DNA of 64,000 bases from an uncultured Polaribacter sp. Its GTDB lineage: Bacteria > Bacteroidota > Bacteroidia > Flavobacteriales > Flavobacteriaceae. The notes under the pieces were generated by a model that did no database searches, was not told where the DNA came from, and worked only from the letters and a program-made list of their open reading frames with translations. The position numbers were made by a program, and so were the translations under genes. Position 1 is the stretch's first letter, and each line of letters begins with the position of its first letter. The stretch lies in NCBI GenBank assembly GCA_947497755.1, contig CANMHT010000002.1:124001-188000 (forward strand). Direction: 5' to 3'. This document shows positions 7,245-14,091 of this stretch, one piece after another.

Positions 7245-7266
7245 ACAGGTGCTTTTATAGGTTCTT
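7245..7266. repeat. Arm-type direct repeat, left copy
   Basis: ACAGGTGCTTTTATAGGTTC and two further bases, related to 9887-9908 (ACAGGTACTTTTGTAGGTAC...). Each contains two AGGTnCTT units. The two copies lie about 80 bp inside each end of the island in the same orientation, a position fitting integrase arm-binding sites (inference). Confidence 0.45.
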
Positions 7267-7330
7267 ATTATCTGCTAAAATTAAGCAAAATATTTTAGCT
7301 GTTTTTTGAATTGTAACTTTATCAACTATT

Positions 7331-7426
7331 CACAACGTTTTGTGTGTGAGTAGTAAGATTTGAATATGTACTTACTTTGGGTTTGGTACTTAACCCTTAT
7401 TGCTTATACACTTTGTTACCAATAGT
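7331..7426 (-). repeat. attC-like site H, not followed by its next cassette
   Basis: Minus strand: R'' ACTATTGGTAAC, L'' AAAGTGTATAAG, loop, L' CTCACACACAAAAC, R' GTTGTGAATAG. R'' matches the R' in front of the HEPN-like gene (GTTACCAATA) in ten of ten bases. No gene follows R'; the island end comes next. The R' core resembles the R'' of the RelA/SpoT-domain cassette (GTTGTGAGTAG, ten of eleven). Confidence 0.55.
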
Positions 7427-8235
7427 TATTTTTCTATCAGATTGTCAATTATATCAGTAATACAGTTATTAAGATTATTTAGTTTTTGTTCCAGTAACTC
7501 TGATAAATATTTAGGTTCATTATCACTTTTTGTTAGATTCATTCCCTCGCCACCGCCAACTAACATAAATCCATTTTTATTCAGATTTAATGTCCACGCT
7601 TGAACATATTCATAATGAGCAATCTTATCACGAACTGATTTTCGATTCCCATCGGACATTACAAATTCAAACAATGGCGAATACTTCTCTTGAGTCACAA
7701 TGATGTTATCAGCAATCTCATTTCCTGTGAATGATATTAAAAATTTGTTTAATCTTCTAAATGAATGAAAATCATTCTTAAATCTTGCACTTACTGCTCT
7801 GGCTAATAAGTCCAAGCATCTTCGATAGGCTAATACAAATGCTTGGTATTCAAAATCTATTCGTTTCGTATCACCTAATGCAATTGTACTATCTCCAAGA
7901 ATTTCTTGATAATTATATTGTTCTATTGAATCAAGAGTTTCTTTTTCTATAACGCTAAGTCTCTCGAAATGATAATGTACACAAGAATAACTATTTTGAA
8001 CATTACCTAATATTCCATTTACAAAGCTATGATACCATTTTTCTTCTTTTGGATTAGTTCTCCATTCAGTAATGAAATTAGGTTGAGGATTCGTTATGTA
8101 TTTATGAAATTTACGAAATGATTGAATGTATTTATCCTCTAATTTATGTCCTGCAATTTTGTTAATAGCCTGTAATACATTTTGTATTTCAGTACTAAAA
8201 AATGCATCAAGCATTTTTTTTTGAATATCGTTCAT
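7426..8235 (-). CDS. HEPN-like hypothetical protein
   Basis: A 269-aa soluble, helix-rich protein. Near the C-terminus SVRDKIAHYEYV gives R202-x4-H207, the spacing of the HEPN ribonuclease RxxxxH motif, preceded by helical segments around LAYRRCLDLLARAVSARF. HEPN RNases are common in toxin-antitoxin and abortive-infection systems, but one short motif is weak proof and many AbiV-like or structural helical proteins share it. It is followed by site H and preceded by site I, in the tRNA-Leu island next to the TIR gene; no overlapping MNT antitoxin gene is seen. Confidence 0.55.
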   Translation of the reverse strand: MNDIQKKMLDAFFSTEIQNVLQAINKIAGHKLEDKYIQSFRKFHKYITNPQPNFITEWRTNPKEEKWYHSFVNGILGNVQNSYSCVHYHFERLSVIEKETLDSIEQYNYQEILGDSTIALGDTKRIDFEYQAFVLAYRRCLDLLARAVSARFKNDFHSFRRLNKFLISFTGNEIADNIIVTQEKYSPLFEFVMSDGNRKSVRDKIAHYEYVQAWTLNLNKNGFMLVGGGEGMNLTKSDNEPKYLSELLEQKLNNLNNCITDIIDNLIEK

Positions 8236-8241
8236 TCTAAT

Positions 8242-8444
8242 TATTGGTAACGGTTAGTATATGAAAAGTAGGGCAGTTGATAAGCAAGCACTTAATTTCA
8301 GGTTTAACACTTAGTTAAATATAAATATTTTGCTTTTATTTTTCGTTTAAATGCCAAATTTATATTTAGCGGACTTTGTAAATAAACACAGAACTTTTGA
8401 GTTAGAACAAAAGCCCTATTTTTTATATACATTGTTGTGCCCAG
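8242..8444 (-). repeat. attC-like site I, extended
   Basis: 203 bp between the HEPN-like and TIR genes, longer than the other sites. Minus strand: R'' CTGGGCACAAC, L'' AATGTATAT, then AAAAAATAGGGC, which pairs with GCCCTACTTTTCATATAC on the other arm, and R' GTTACCAATA. The long arms could form a strong cruciform. No open frame inside it is convincing. Confidence 0.55.
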
Positions 8445-9470
8445 TTATTCTCCCCGAAATGTCTTACTTTTTTCAGCTTTTATACTCTCAATTATGTACA
8501 GAAAAGCATTTTGTACAAGTTCAGATGTATTATTTTTTTCAGAGTTAGCTTTCCATAATATTTCTTTACGATAATTCATATCAAAGGAATAGCTAGTTTT
8601 CTTTAAAGCTTTTGGTTCTCTTCCTGGGAAATAATGTCCTCTTTCTAAATGAATTACTCCTTTCCAATTTTGAACTAATATTTTAGCATCTTGTGTTGTG
8701 TTTGAATACACTAAAGACCAATAAAAACTGACCGAGTATCCTTGACAACTAATAATCGAAGTATCTCGGTTATTTGAGACATAATTAAATTGAAGAGAAG
8801 TGTTATTACTATATAATTCAGATTTCTCTTTTAATTGATTGTTTAGCGAAAGTGTTTCTTCTTTAAATATCTTAATTCCCTCGTGTGAATCTAATATTGA
8901 GTTTATTTCATTGTTCAAGTCTGCCTCTTTAGAAACAGCAACAGCGATATCAATTATTGGGTCTAGCGTTTTCGTTTCAAAATCTGGAATTTCTCCAAGT
9001 TTGGGTTTTTCAATCAATGGCTTGTCGTATATCAATTTTGATAACTCATAAAGCCTGTTTATATACTTATCATCATCTCCCATTTGATGATAGAATTTGG
9101 ATTTTAGGAATTTAGGTGCTGATTCGGTTTGAGAACCAGTCCTTAAAATTGGAATAAATTTGACTTTTGAAATTGGCGATTCAAAAATTTCTTGAGATAT
9201 CATAGACGTTTCATAACCAACTCCACTTTTCCTATTCTCCGCTTTTATTTTATAATTGGGAGTTAGAATAACCAAAACTTTGTCAGCTTTTTCTAACGAA
9301 CTTTCCATAAAATGAGTTAAGTCTTTACCAGCACTTAATTCAAATTGGTCTAGAATTACATCAATTCCAAATTTCTCCATTAAATCTTTAGATAAATTTA
9401 ATACCCATTCTTGATGTTCTGGGTTATCCCAAGAATATGATATGAAAACTGTTTTTCTTTGTTTATTCAT
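8445..9470 (-). CDS. TIR/SEFIR-domain protein with unrecognised C-terminal domain
   Basis: A 341-aa protein. Residues 5-135 form a TIR/SEFIR domain: KTVFISYSWDNPEHQEWV, VILDQFELSAGKD, ADKVLVILTPNY and SGVGYETSMIS, where Glu87 sits where NADase TIR domains have their catalytic Glu. Residues about 185-341 are an unrecognised beta-rich domain (YSVSFYWSLVY, WKGVIHLERGHYFPG). Bacterial TIR proteins often consume NAD+ or make signalling nucleotides in phage defence. Here the C-terminal part would be the sensor or effector partner (inference). No ThsA-like partner is nearby. Its R'' core (GTTGTGCCCAG) has no matching R' upstream, so it is the first cassette of array 2 or was cut there. Confidence 0.8.
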   Translation of the reverse strand: MNKQRKTVFISYSWDNPEHQEWVLNLSKDLMEKFGIDVILDQFELSAGKDLTHFMESSLEKADKVLVILTPNYKIKAENRKSGVGYETSMISQEIFESPISKVKFIPILRTGSQTESAPKFLKSKFYHQMGDDDKYINRLYELSKLIYDKPLIEKPKLGEIPDFETKTLDPIIDIAVAVSKEADLNNEINSILDSHEGIKIFKEETLSLNNQLKEKSELYSNNTSLQFNYVSNNRDTSIISCQGYSVSFYWSLVYSNTTQDAKILVQNWKGVIHLERGHYFPGREPKALKKTSYSFDMNYRKEILWKANSEKNNTSELVQNAFLYIIESIKAEKSKTFRGE

Positions 9471-9607
9471 TTGTTAGTTAATGTTTTGTTTGATAGTGTT
9501 TTATATTTAAAAAAATGTGTCTAAATAACTCTTTGTTTTTGCAAGAGATTTATTACTTCTATTAACTAAATAGAAAGGTATCTTTATATTACTATATAAG
9601 AAAAACA

Positions 9608-9692
9608 ACATTTTTTATAAAGCAGTTAGATATTTTCCTTTTCCTTAGCTTGGTTAAATGTATTATAAAATCTAAAAAATAAAAGATTTCTT
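9608..9692. repeat. Island head repeat, copy 2
   Basis: Partner of 6853-6940, with 37 identical bases at 9626-9662. It lies between the TIR gene and the tRNA-Leu terminator. The gene-free stretch 9471-9946 otherwise holds the inverted repeat GTTAATCAA/TTGATTAAC (9718-9740) and the short motifs listed next. Confidence 0.7.
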
Positions 9693-9751
9693 TAAAAAAA
9701 AAGGGGCTAAGTTATTGGTTAATCAAATATTATTGATTAACTAAAATCCAC

Positions 9752-9776
9752 AATAGGTGTTTATACCTGTTTTTAA
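9752..9776. repeat. AATAGGTrTTTATACCTGTTTT motif, copy 2
   Basis: Partner of 1366-1389, with one substitution and one inserted T. Confidence 0.4.
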
Positions 9777-9788
9777 AATAATTTTTTT

Positions 9789-9809
9789 GCCACTGGATTG
9801 CCAATCTAG
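9789..9809. repeat. Degenerate copy of the tRNA-Leu core
   Basis: GCCACTGGATTGCCAATCTA and the next base resemble the att core GCCCACTGGATTTTAAGTCC of the intact tRNA (10024 onwards). It may be a decayed attachment site from an earlier insertion; the similarity is short and could be chance. Confidence 0.25.
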
Positions 9810-9886
9810 TTTATTGATTATTGAAAATCGTAAACATAAGTAAATCAAGTGTTTATAATTTTTATTTTTTCAAAAAAAATTAGATT

Positions 9887-9908
9887 ACAGGTACTTTTGT
9901 AGGTACTT
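9887..9908. repeat. Arm-type direct repeat, right copy
   Basis: Partner of 7245-7266, 79 bp inside the tRNA-proximal end of the island. Confidence 0.45.
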
Positions 9909-9946
9909 TTTATGAGATATATTAAAAAGGCGTGTGTTAAGAAATG

Positions 9947-9981
9947 AAAAAAAGCCTTAACAAATTGATTGTTAAGGCTTT
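9947..9981 (-). terminator. Rho-independent terminator of the tRNA-Leu transcript
   Basis: Stem GCCTTAAC/GTTAAGGC at 9954-9978 with a T run on the minus strand, directly behind tRNA-Leu. The same stem is used after tRNA-Asn (33985-34022). Confidence 0.85.
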
Positions 9982-9986
9982 AGTTG

Positions 9987-10072
9987 TACTGAAGATGGGA
10001 CTTGAACCCATACGGGCATTACTGCCCACTGGATTTTAAGTCCAGCGTGTCTACCAATTCCACCACTTCAGC
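9987..10072 (-). tRNA. tRNA-Leu(UAA), island attachment gene
   Basis: 86-nt class II tRNA: acceptor GCTGAAG/CTTCAGT, A discriminator, loop CTTAAAA with anticodon TAA, long variable arm GGGCAGTAATGCCC and a GGTTCAAGTCC T-arm. CCA is not encoded. Its 3' 55 bp are repeated at 7109-7163, making it the integration target of the neighbouring island. It is probably co-transcribed with tRNA-Gly 23 bp upstream. Confidence 0.96.
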
Positions 10073-10095
10073 ATTGGTATATTTTTATCAAATAG

Positions 10096-10167
10096 AGCGA
10101 AAGACGGGATTTGAACCCGCGACCCTCACCTTGGCAAGGTGATGCTCTACCCCTGAGCTACTTTCGC
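10096..10167 (-). tRNA. tRNA-Gly(GCC)
   Basis: 72 nt: acceptor GCGAAAG/CTTTCGC, anticodon arm CACCTTGCCAAGGTG with anticodon GCC, T-arm CGGGTTTGAATCCCG. CCA is not encoded. First gene of a two-tRNA transcript with tRNA-Leu. Confidence 0.96.
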
Positions 10168-10322
10168 GCAGTTTTTTATTTTTAAGAACTAGCATATCTT
10201 TCATATGCGGGTGCAAAGTTAATACAAAAAAACAAACCACAAAGATTTTTTTACTTTTTTTTAGATTTTTTTTGTTTTGCTATTTATCGTACAAAAAGTA
10301 TAGAAATTAAAAGAGAATGAAA

Positions 10323-10330
10323 TATCTTTG
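10323..10330 (+). promoter_or_regulatory. -7 box of the cytochrome oxidase cluster
   Basis: TATCTTTG followed by C matches the Bacteroidetes -7 consensus TAnnTTTG, 21 bp before the ctaB ATG. No convincing -33 TTG is seen at the right distance. Confidence 0.6.
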
Positions 10331-10351
10331 CAAAATATTTAAAATGTATAA

Positions 10352-11254
10352 ATGGATTCCATTTCTCAAGTTTCAGAAAAGACCTCTGTAAAAAGTTTTA
10401 TATCAGATTTTAAGCAACTTACAAAAGTAGGCTTGTCTATGAGTGTGGTATTCTCTGCAGTAGCAGGGTACTTTTTAGGAGCAGAAGTTGTAGATGTATG
10501 GATTGTAATTCAGTTAGCTATTGGAGGATATTTAATGGTGGGTGCATCAAATGCATTTAATCAGGTAATCGAAAAAGATACTGATGCTTTAATGAAAAGA
10601 ACCATGAACAGACCTTTGCCAACTGGCAGAATGAAGGTTTCTAGTGCATTGGCTATCGCAGTAAGTTTTACCATATTCGGAATTGCAATTTTATATAGTA
10701 TCAATGAAAAGTCGGCATTGTTCGGTGCCATTTCTATCTTTTTATATACGAGTGCATACACACCTTTAAAATCAGTGACACCCTTAGCGGTTTTTGTAGG
10801 AGCATTTCCAGGAGCCATTCCTTTTATGTTAGGATGGGTAGCTGCAACCAATCAGTTTGGTATTGAAGCAGGTTTTTTATTCTTGATTCAATTTTTTTGG
10901 CAGTTTCCTCATTTTTGGGCTATTGGTTGGTTACAATATGAAGAATACAAAAAAGCAGGTTTTAATATGTTGCCAATGGGGACAAAAGACAAAGCTGCGA
11001 TTAAACAGATTATTTTTTATACAGTAATTACCATTGCTGTATCAGTTGCTCCAGTATTAAAAGTTACAGGAGCTTTTTATATTCACCCAATTACAGCAGT
11101 ATTAATTGCTTTGGTTGGGCTAATGATGTTGTATTATGCGATTAAGCTTTACAAATCAGAATCTAATATTGATGCTAGAAAATTAATGTTGTCGAGTGTA
11201 CTTTATATCACATTAGTACAAATTATATATGTAGTAGATAAAATTTTACATTAA
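10352..11254 (+). CDS. ctaB: Protoheme IX farnesyltransferase (heme O synthase)
   Basis: 300 aa, full length for the UbiA-superfamily heme O synthases. It farnesylates heme b to heme O in the inner membrane for heme-copper oxidases. The prenyl-diphosphate-binding motif N70-QVIEKD-TD is followed by LMKRTMNRPLPTGRM, and a second loop PLKSVTPLAVFVGAFPGAIPF is present; several TM helices span the protein. It starts the oxidase cluster, with the COX3-like gene 4 bp after its stop, so co-transcription is very likely. Confidence 0.95.
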   Translation: MDSISQVSEKTSVKSFISDFKQLTKVGLSMSVVFSAVAGYFLGAEVVDVWIVIQLAIGGYLMVGASNAFNQVIEKDTDALMKRTMNRPLPTGRMKVSSALAIAVSFTIFGIAILYSINEKSALFGAISIFLYTSAYTPLKSVTPLAVFVGAFPGAIPFMLGWVAATNQFGIEAGFLFLIQFFWQFPHFWAIGWLQYEEYKKAGFNMLPMGTKDKAAIKQIIFYTVITIAVSVAPVLKVTGAFYIHPITAVLIALVGLMMLYYAIKLYKSESNIDARKLMLSSVLYITLVQIIYVVDKILH

Positions 11255-11258
11255 ATCA

Positions 11259-11843
11259 ATGAGTCAAGAAAGTTTACAAACAGAATTAAAAACAGCAAAA
11301 AGAAAGTCGGCTAAACCAATGCTTTGGGTAGCAATGATTAGTATGACGATGTTTTTTGCAGGATTAACAAGTGCTTATGTGGTAAGTAGAAAAAGAGAAG
11401 ATTGGGTTACTTTTGAGTTGCCAACTTCATTTTACATAAGTACCTTATTAATTGTATTAAGTAGTCTTACCTTAATTGTATCACTAAGACTCTTAAAAAA
11501 GGACAATTTAAAAGCAAGTTTTTTACTATTAGTAACTACTTTATTACTAGGAGTAGGATTTATCTATTATCAATACGACGGATTTAATTATTTAAGAAGT
11601 GTTGGACTCTTTTTTACCGGAGAGAATAGTACAGTATCTACATCCTTTATTATTGGGATTACTTTTATGCACGTTTTACACTTAATTGCGGGCTTAATTG
11701 TATTATTAGTAGTAATTTATAATCATTTTAAATCTAAGTACAATGCTACCGAAACTCTTGGTTTTGAGCTAGGTGCAATATTCTGGCATTTTGTTGGAGT
11801 ACTATGGATTTATCTATTTTTCTTTTTCTATTTTATTAGATGA
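11259..11843 (+). CDS. Cytochrome c oxidase subunit III-type protein (short)
   Basis: 194 aa with five predicted TM helices. The C-terminal ITFMHVLHLIAGLIVLL and LGAIFWHFVGVLWIYLFFFFYF are hallmark COX3 helices (His in MHVLH and FWHF). It lacks the two N-terminal helices of seven-helix COX3. It lies in the ctaB-COX3-COX3-COX4 operon. Flavobacteria usually carry two subunit-III-like proteins side by side, and this is the shorter. Whether both sit in the same complex cannot be told. Confidence 0.92.
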   Translation: MSQESLQTELKTAKRKSAKPMLWVAMISMTMFFAGLTSAYVVSRKREDWVTFELPTSFYISTLLIVLSSLTLIVSLRLLKKDNLKASFLLLVTTLLLGVGFIYYQYDGFNYLRSVGLFFTGENSTVSTSFIIGITFMHVLHLIAGLIVLLVVIYNHFKSKYNATETLGFELGAIFWHFVGVLWIYLFFFFYFIR

Positions 11844-11854
11844 TGAAAATTATG

Positions 11855-11862
11855 TAATTTTG
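11855..11862 (+). promoter_or_regulatory. Possible internal -7 box before the second COX3 gene
   Basis: TAATTTTG fits TAnnTTTG and lies 37 bp before the ATG at 11900. No -33 TTG is evident, so it is only a candidate internal promoter. Confidence 0.3.
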
Positions 11863-11899
11863 ACGAACTATTTTTAAAAAATAACTAACAAAAACATTT

Positions 11900-12880
11900 A
11901 TGGGAGCAACTATTGCTGCAAACACTGACAAAAAAGCTACTTGGGGCGGAGGAGGAGTTAAGCCTTTTGGAGCTAGTTACGGAAAAATGATGATGTGGTT
12001 TTTTATCGTATCTGATGCATTAACTTTTTCTGGATTCTTAGCCGCTTATGGTTTAACAAGATTTAAATTTATTGATTCTTGGCCAATTGCCGACGAAGTA
12101 TTTACGCACTTTCCGTTTTTGCACGGAGTACACGCACCGATGTACTATGTAGCTTTAATGACATTTATCTTAATCTTTTCTTCTGTTACAATGGTATTAG
12201 CTGTTGATGCTGGTCACCAAATGAATAAGAAAAAGGTTACTTTTTACATGTTCTTAACAATTATTGGAGGTTTGGTATTCTTAGGTTCACAGGCTTGGGA
12301 GTGGAAAAACTTTATCAATGGTTCTTACGGAGCTGTACAAACAAAAGATGGTAAGATTTTACAGTTTGTAAAAGACGGACATCAAATCGCCTTGTCAGAC
12401 TTTGTTGTAGGAGGTCATAACGAAAGAGTTTCGCATACAAGAGAAAACGGACTTTGGTTTGAAGGTTCAGAATCGTTACCAACTTACACTTTAAGTGAAG
12501 TTGTAAATTCATACAACCACGATGCTTCTGTACAAATTAGAATTGAAAGAATTGATCCAGCAACAAAACAAAAAATAGTATTGTCTAGAGAAGAAGGTGC
12601 TCGTTACTTGTTAAATGCAAAACAAGTAGTAGAAGGAGCGAATCTTCATGTAAATGAATACGGAAATCCAATTTTTGCAGATTTCTTCTTCTTTATTACT
12701 GGTTTCCACGGATTCCACGTATTCTCTGGAATTATATTAAATATTATCATTTTCTTTAATGTAATCTTAGGAACTTACGAAAGAAGAGGGCATTACGAAA
12801 TGGTAGAAAAAGTAGGATTATATTGGCACTTTGTAGATTTAGTTTGGGTATTTGTATTTACCTTCTTCTACTTAGTATAA
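11900..12880 (+). CDS. Cytochrome c oxidase subunit III with large extracytoplasmic insert
   Basis: 326 aa. The N-terminal helices (YGKMMMWFFIVSDALTFSGFLAAYGLTRF) and C-terminal helices (FFFFITGFHGFHVFSGI, GLYWHFVDLVWVFVFTFFYL) are COX3. Between them, residues about 142-255 form a soluble insert (AVQTKDGKILQFVKDG to ANLHVNEYGNP) absent from classical COX3. Such inserts occur in Bacteroidetes subunits, but its role is unknown to me. It follows the short COX3 gene and precedes COX4 by 21 bp. Confidence 0.93.
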   Translation: MGATIAANTDKKATWGGGGVKPFGASYGKMMMWFFIVSDALTFSGFLAAYGLTRFKFIDSWPIADEVFTHFPFLHGVHAPMYYVALMTFILIFSSVTMVLAVDAGHQMNKKKVTFYMFLTIIGGLVFLGSQAWEWKNFINGSYGAVQTKDGKILQFVKDGHQIALSDFVVGGHNERVSHTRENGLWFEGSESLPTYTLSEVVNSYNHDASVQIRIERIDPATKQKIVLSREEGARYLLNAKQVVEGANLHVNEYGNPIFADFFFFITGFHGFHVFSGIILNIIIFFNVILGTYERRGHYEMVEKVGLYWHFVDLVWVFVFTFFYLV

Positions 12881-12901
12881 TTATAAAAAAGATTTAAAGA
12901 A

Positions 12902-13249
12902 ATGGCACACGCACACGGATCAAACTCAGCTAGAATTTGGAAAGTATTTTGGATTTTATCTGCAATTACAATTGTAGAAGTTGTATTAGGTATATACAAA
13001 CCAGCTTCTTTACACTTAACAAGTATTTTAGGAACTAGTCCTTTAAACTGGATATTCATCATTTTAACAATTGCTAAAGCTTACGGAATTACTTGGGCTT
13101 TTATGCACATGGAAGGTGAAAAAACATGGTTTAGACGTTCTGTTGTTTGGACTACAGTATTCTTAGTTTGTTACTTAGTAACATTATTGTTAATCGAAGG
13201 AGGATATTTATACGATGTAATGTCTCCATTAACTCAGTGGAGTTACTAA
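12902..13249 (+). CDS. Cytochrome c oxidase subunit IV family protein
   Basis: 115 aa with three TM segments: IWKVFWILSAITIVEVVLGIY, LNWIFIILTIAKAYGITWAFMHM and WTTVFLVCYLVTLLLIEGGY. Length and helix pattern fit the small prokaryotic COX4 (CtaF/CyoD-like) subunit of heme-copper oxidases, and the N-terminus begins with a His-rich MAHAHGS. It is the last gene before a terminator at 13363-13389. Confidence 0.88.
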   Translation: MAHAHGSNSARIWKVFWILSAITIVEVVLGIYKPASLHLTSILGTSPLNWIFIILTIAKAYGITWAFMHMEGEKTWFRRSVVWTTVFLVCYLVTLLLIEGGYLYDVMSPLTQWSY

Positions 13250-13362
13250 TAAACTAAATACTTGAGTAGCTTCTTGAAACTATCTTTAACATGAAGAACA
13301 CTTCTTGCAATACCACTCAAAACAAAATGCTAAGATATCGCCCTGCGATTCAATAATATAGT

Positions 13363-13389
13363 AAGGTGGTTTTTAACCACCTTTTTTTA
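13363..13389 (+). terminator. Terminator after the COX3/COX4 genes
   Basis: AAGGTGGTTTTTAACCACCTT stem-loop followed by a T run, between COX4 and the SCO-like gene. Confidence 0.88.
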
Positions 13390-13407
13390 TATCAAGAAAT
13401 TACCCAC

Positions 13408-14055
13408 ATGAAAAAAAACAATGTTAAAAAAGGAATCATATTATCAGCCCTGTTTTTAGGACCACTGATCTTTTATATTTTCCTTTCATTAGGAATTTAT
13501 CATCACGCCAACTTACCTATTTTAACTAAAAAAGTTGAAGATGTAAAAGGAGAAGTTACCTTTAAAAAACATTTCTCTGTGGTAAGTTTTTTAGGAGATG
13601 ATATTGAAAAAAATAAAGGTGGACTTTTTAATTTGAATGAGGTAATCTATAAAAGATATCGTAAAAGCTTGTATTTTCAATCAGTTTTGGTAGCTCCAAA
13701 AGGAACAGAAAGTCAAGTGGATTCATTAAAACAAAAATTGAAAACCTATACTGATATTCAGAATTGGAAATTTGTTTTTATGGAGCCAGCAGCTATTAGA
13801 AGTTTGTTTAAAAGCTTCGATTCTCCTTATACATTGCATAATAATTTAAGCTCTGAATATGTTTTTATTGTAGATAGAGAATTGCGTTTAAGAGGAAGAA
13901 AAGATGATGAAGATACCGATAATGGAAGATTGTATGGATACAATATAAACTCTGTAAACGATCTTAAAAACAAAATGAAAAAAGATTTAGAGGTGATTTA
14001 TTATCAGCTAAAAAAATCATTAGAAAAAGAAAAACGTAGAAAACGAAAAATCTAA
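13408..14055 (+). CDS. Membrane-anchored SCO-like protein lacking copper-binding Cys
   Basis: 215 aa with one N-terminal TM segment (IILSALFLGPLIFYIFLSLGIY). The rest lines up with the SCO protein encoded next door: KKHFSVVSFLGDD sits where SCO has its CxxxC strand but has no Cys. YVFIVDRELRLRGRKDDED matches the SCO stretch LFALVDKDGVIRSRKD, and the C-terminal helix also aligns. I infer a degenerate thioredoxin-fold paralogue, perhaps a partner in Cu assembly. The ATG at 13408 is used; an earlier GTG would lie inside the terminator hairpin. SCO follows 36 bp later. Confidence 0.72.
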   Translation: MKKNNVKKGIILSALFLGPLIFYIFLSLGIYHHANLPILTKKVEDVKGEVTFKKHFSVVSFLGDDIEKNKGGLFNLNEVIYKRYRKSLYFQSVLVAPKGTESQVDSLKQKLKTYTDIQNWKFVFMEPAAIRSLFKSFDSPYTLHNNLSSEYVFIVDRELRLRGRKDDEDTDNGRLYGYNINSVNDLKNKMKKDLEVIYYQLKKSLEKEKRRKRKI

Positions 14056-14091
14056 AAAGAGATCCACATAGTGGAATTAAATATTACAGGC

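Noticed and set aside
1910..8444. Palindromes as simple MITEs or shared terminators
   Set aside because: Cassette-specific R'/R'' pairs that differ between genes but match across each gene are not expected of MITEs; T runs for terminators are missing. MITE origin of the loops is not excluded.
8351..8548. Plus-strand open frame across attC-like site I
   Set aside because: It lies in the palindrome and the antisense of the TIR gene, has no promoter and an unlikely composition.
1432..9470. Prophage
   Set aside because: No capsid, terminase, portal, tail, lysis or phage replication genes are visible.
9789..9809. Remnant of a tRNA-Ala anticodon arm (loop TTGGCAA)
   Set aside because: Similarity to the nearby tRNA-Leu core is a simpler explanation and no other tRNA-Ala parts are present.
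13250..13362. Small RNA between COX4 and its terminator
   Set aside because: About 110 bp of transcribed DNA ending in a terminator, but no promoter or defined structure to support a separate RNA.
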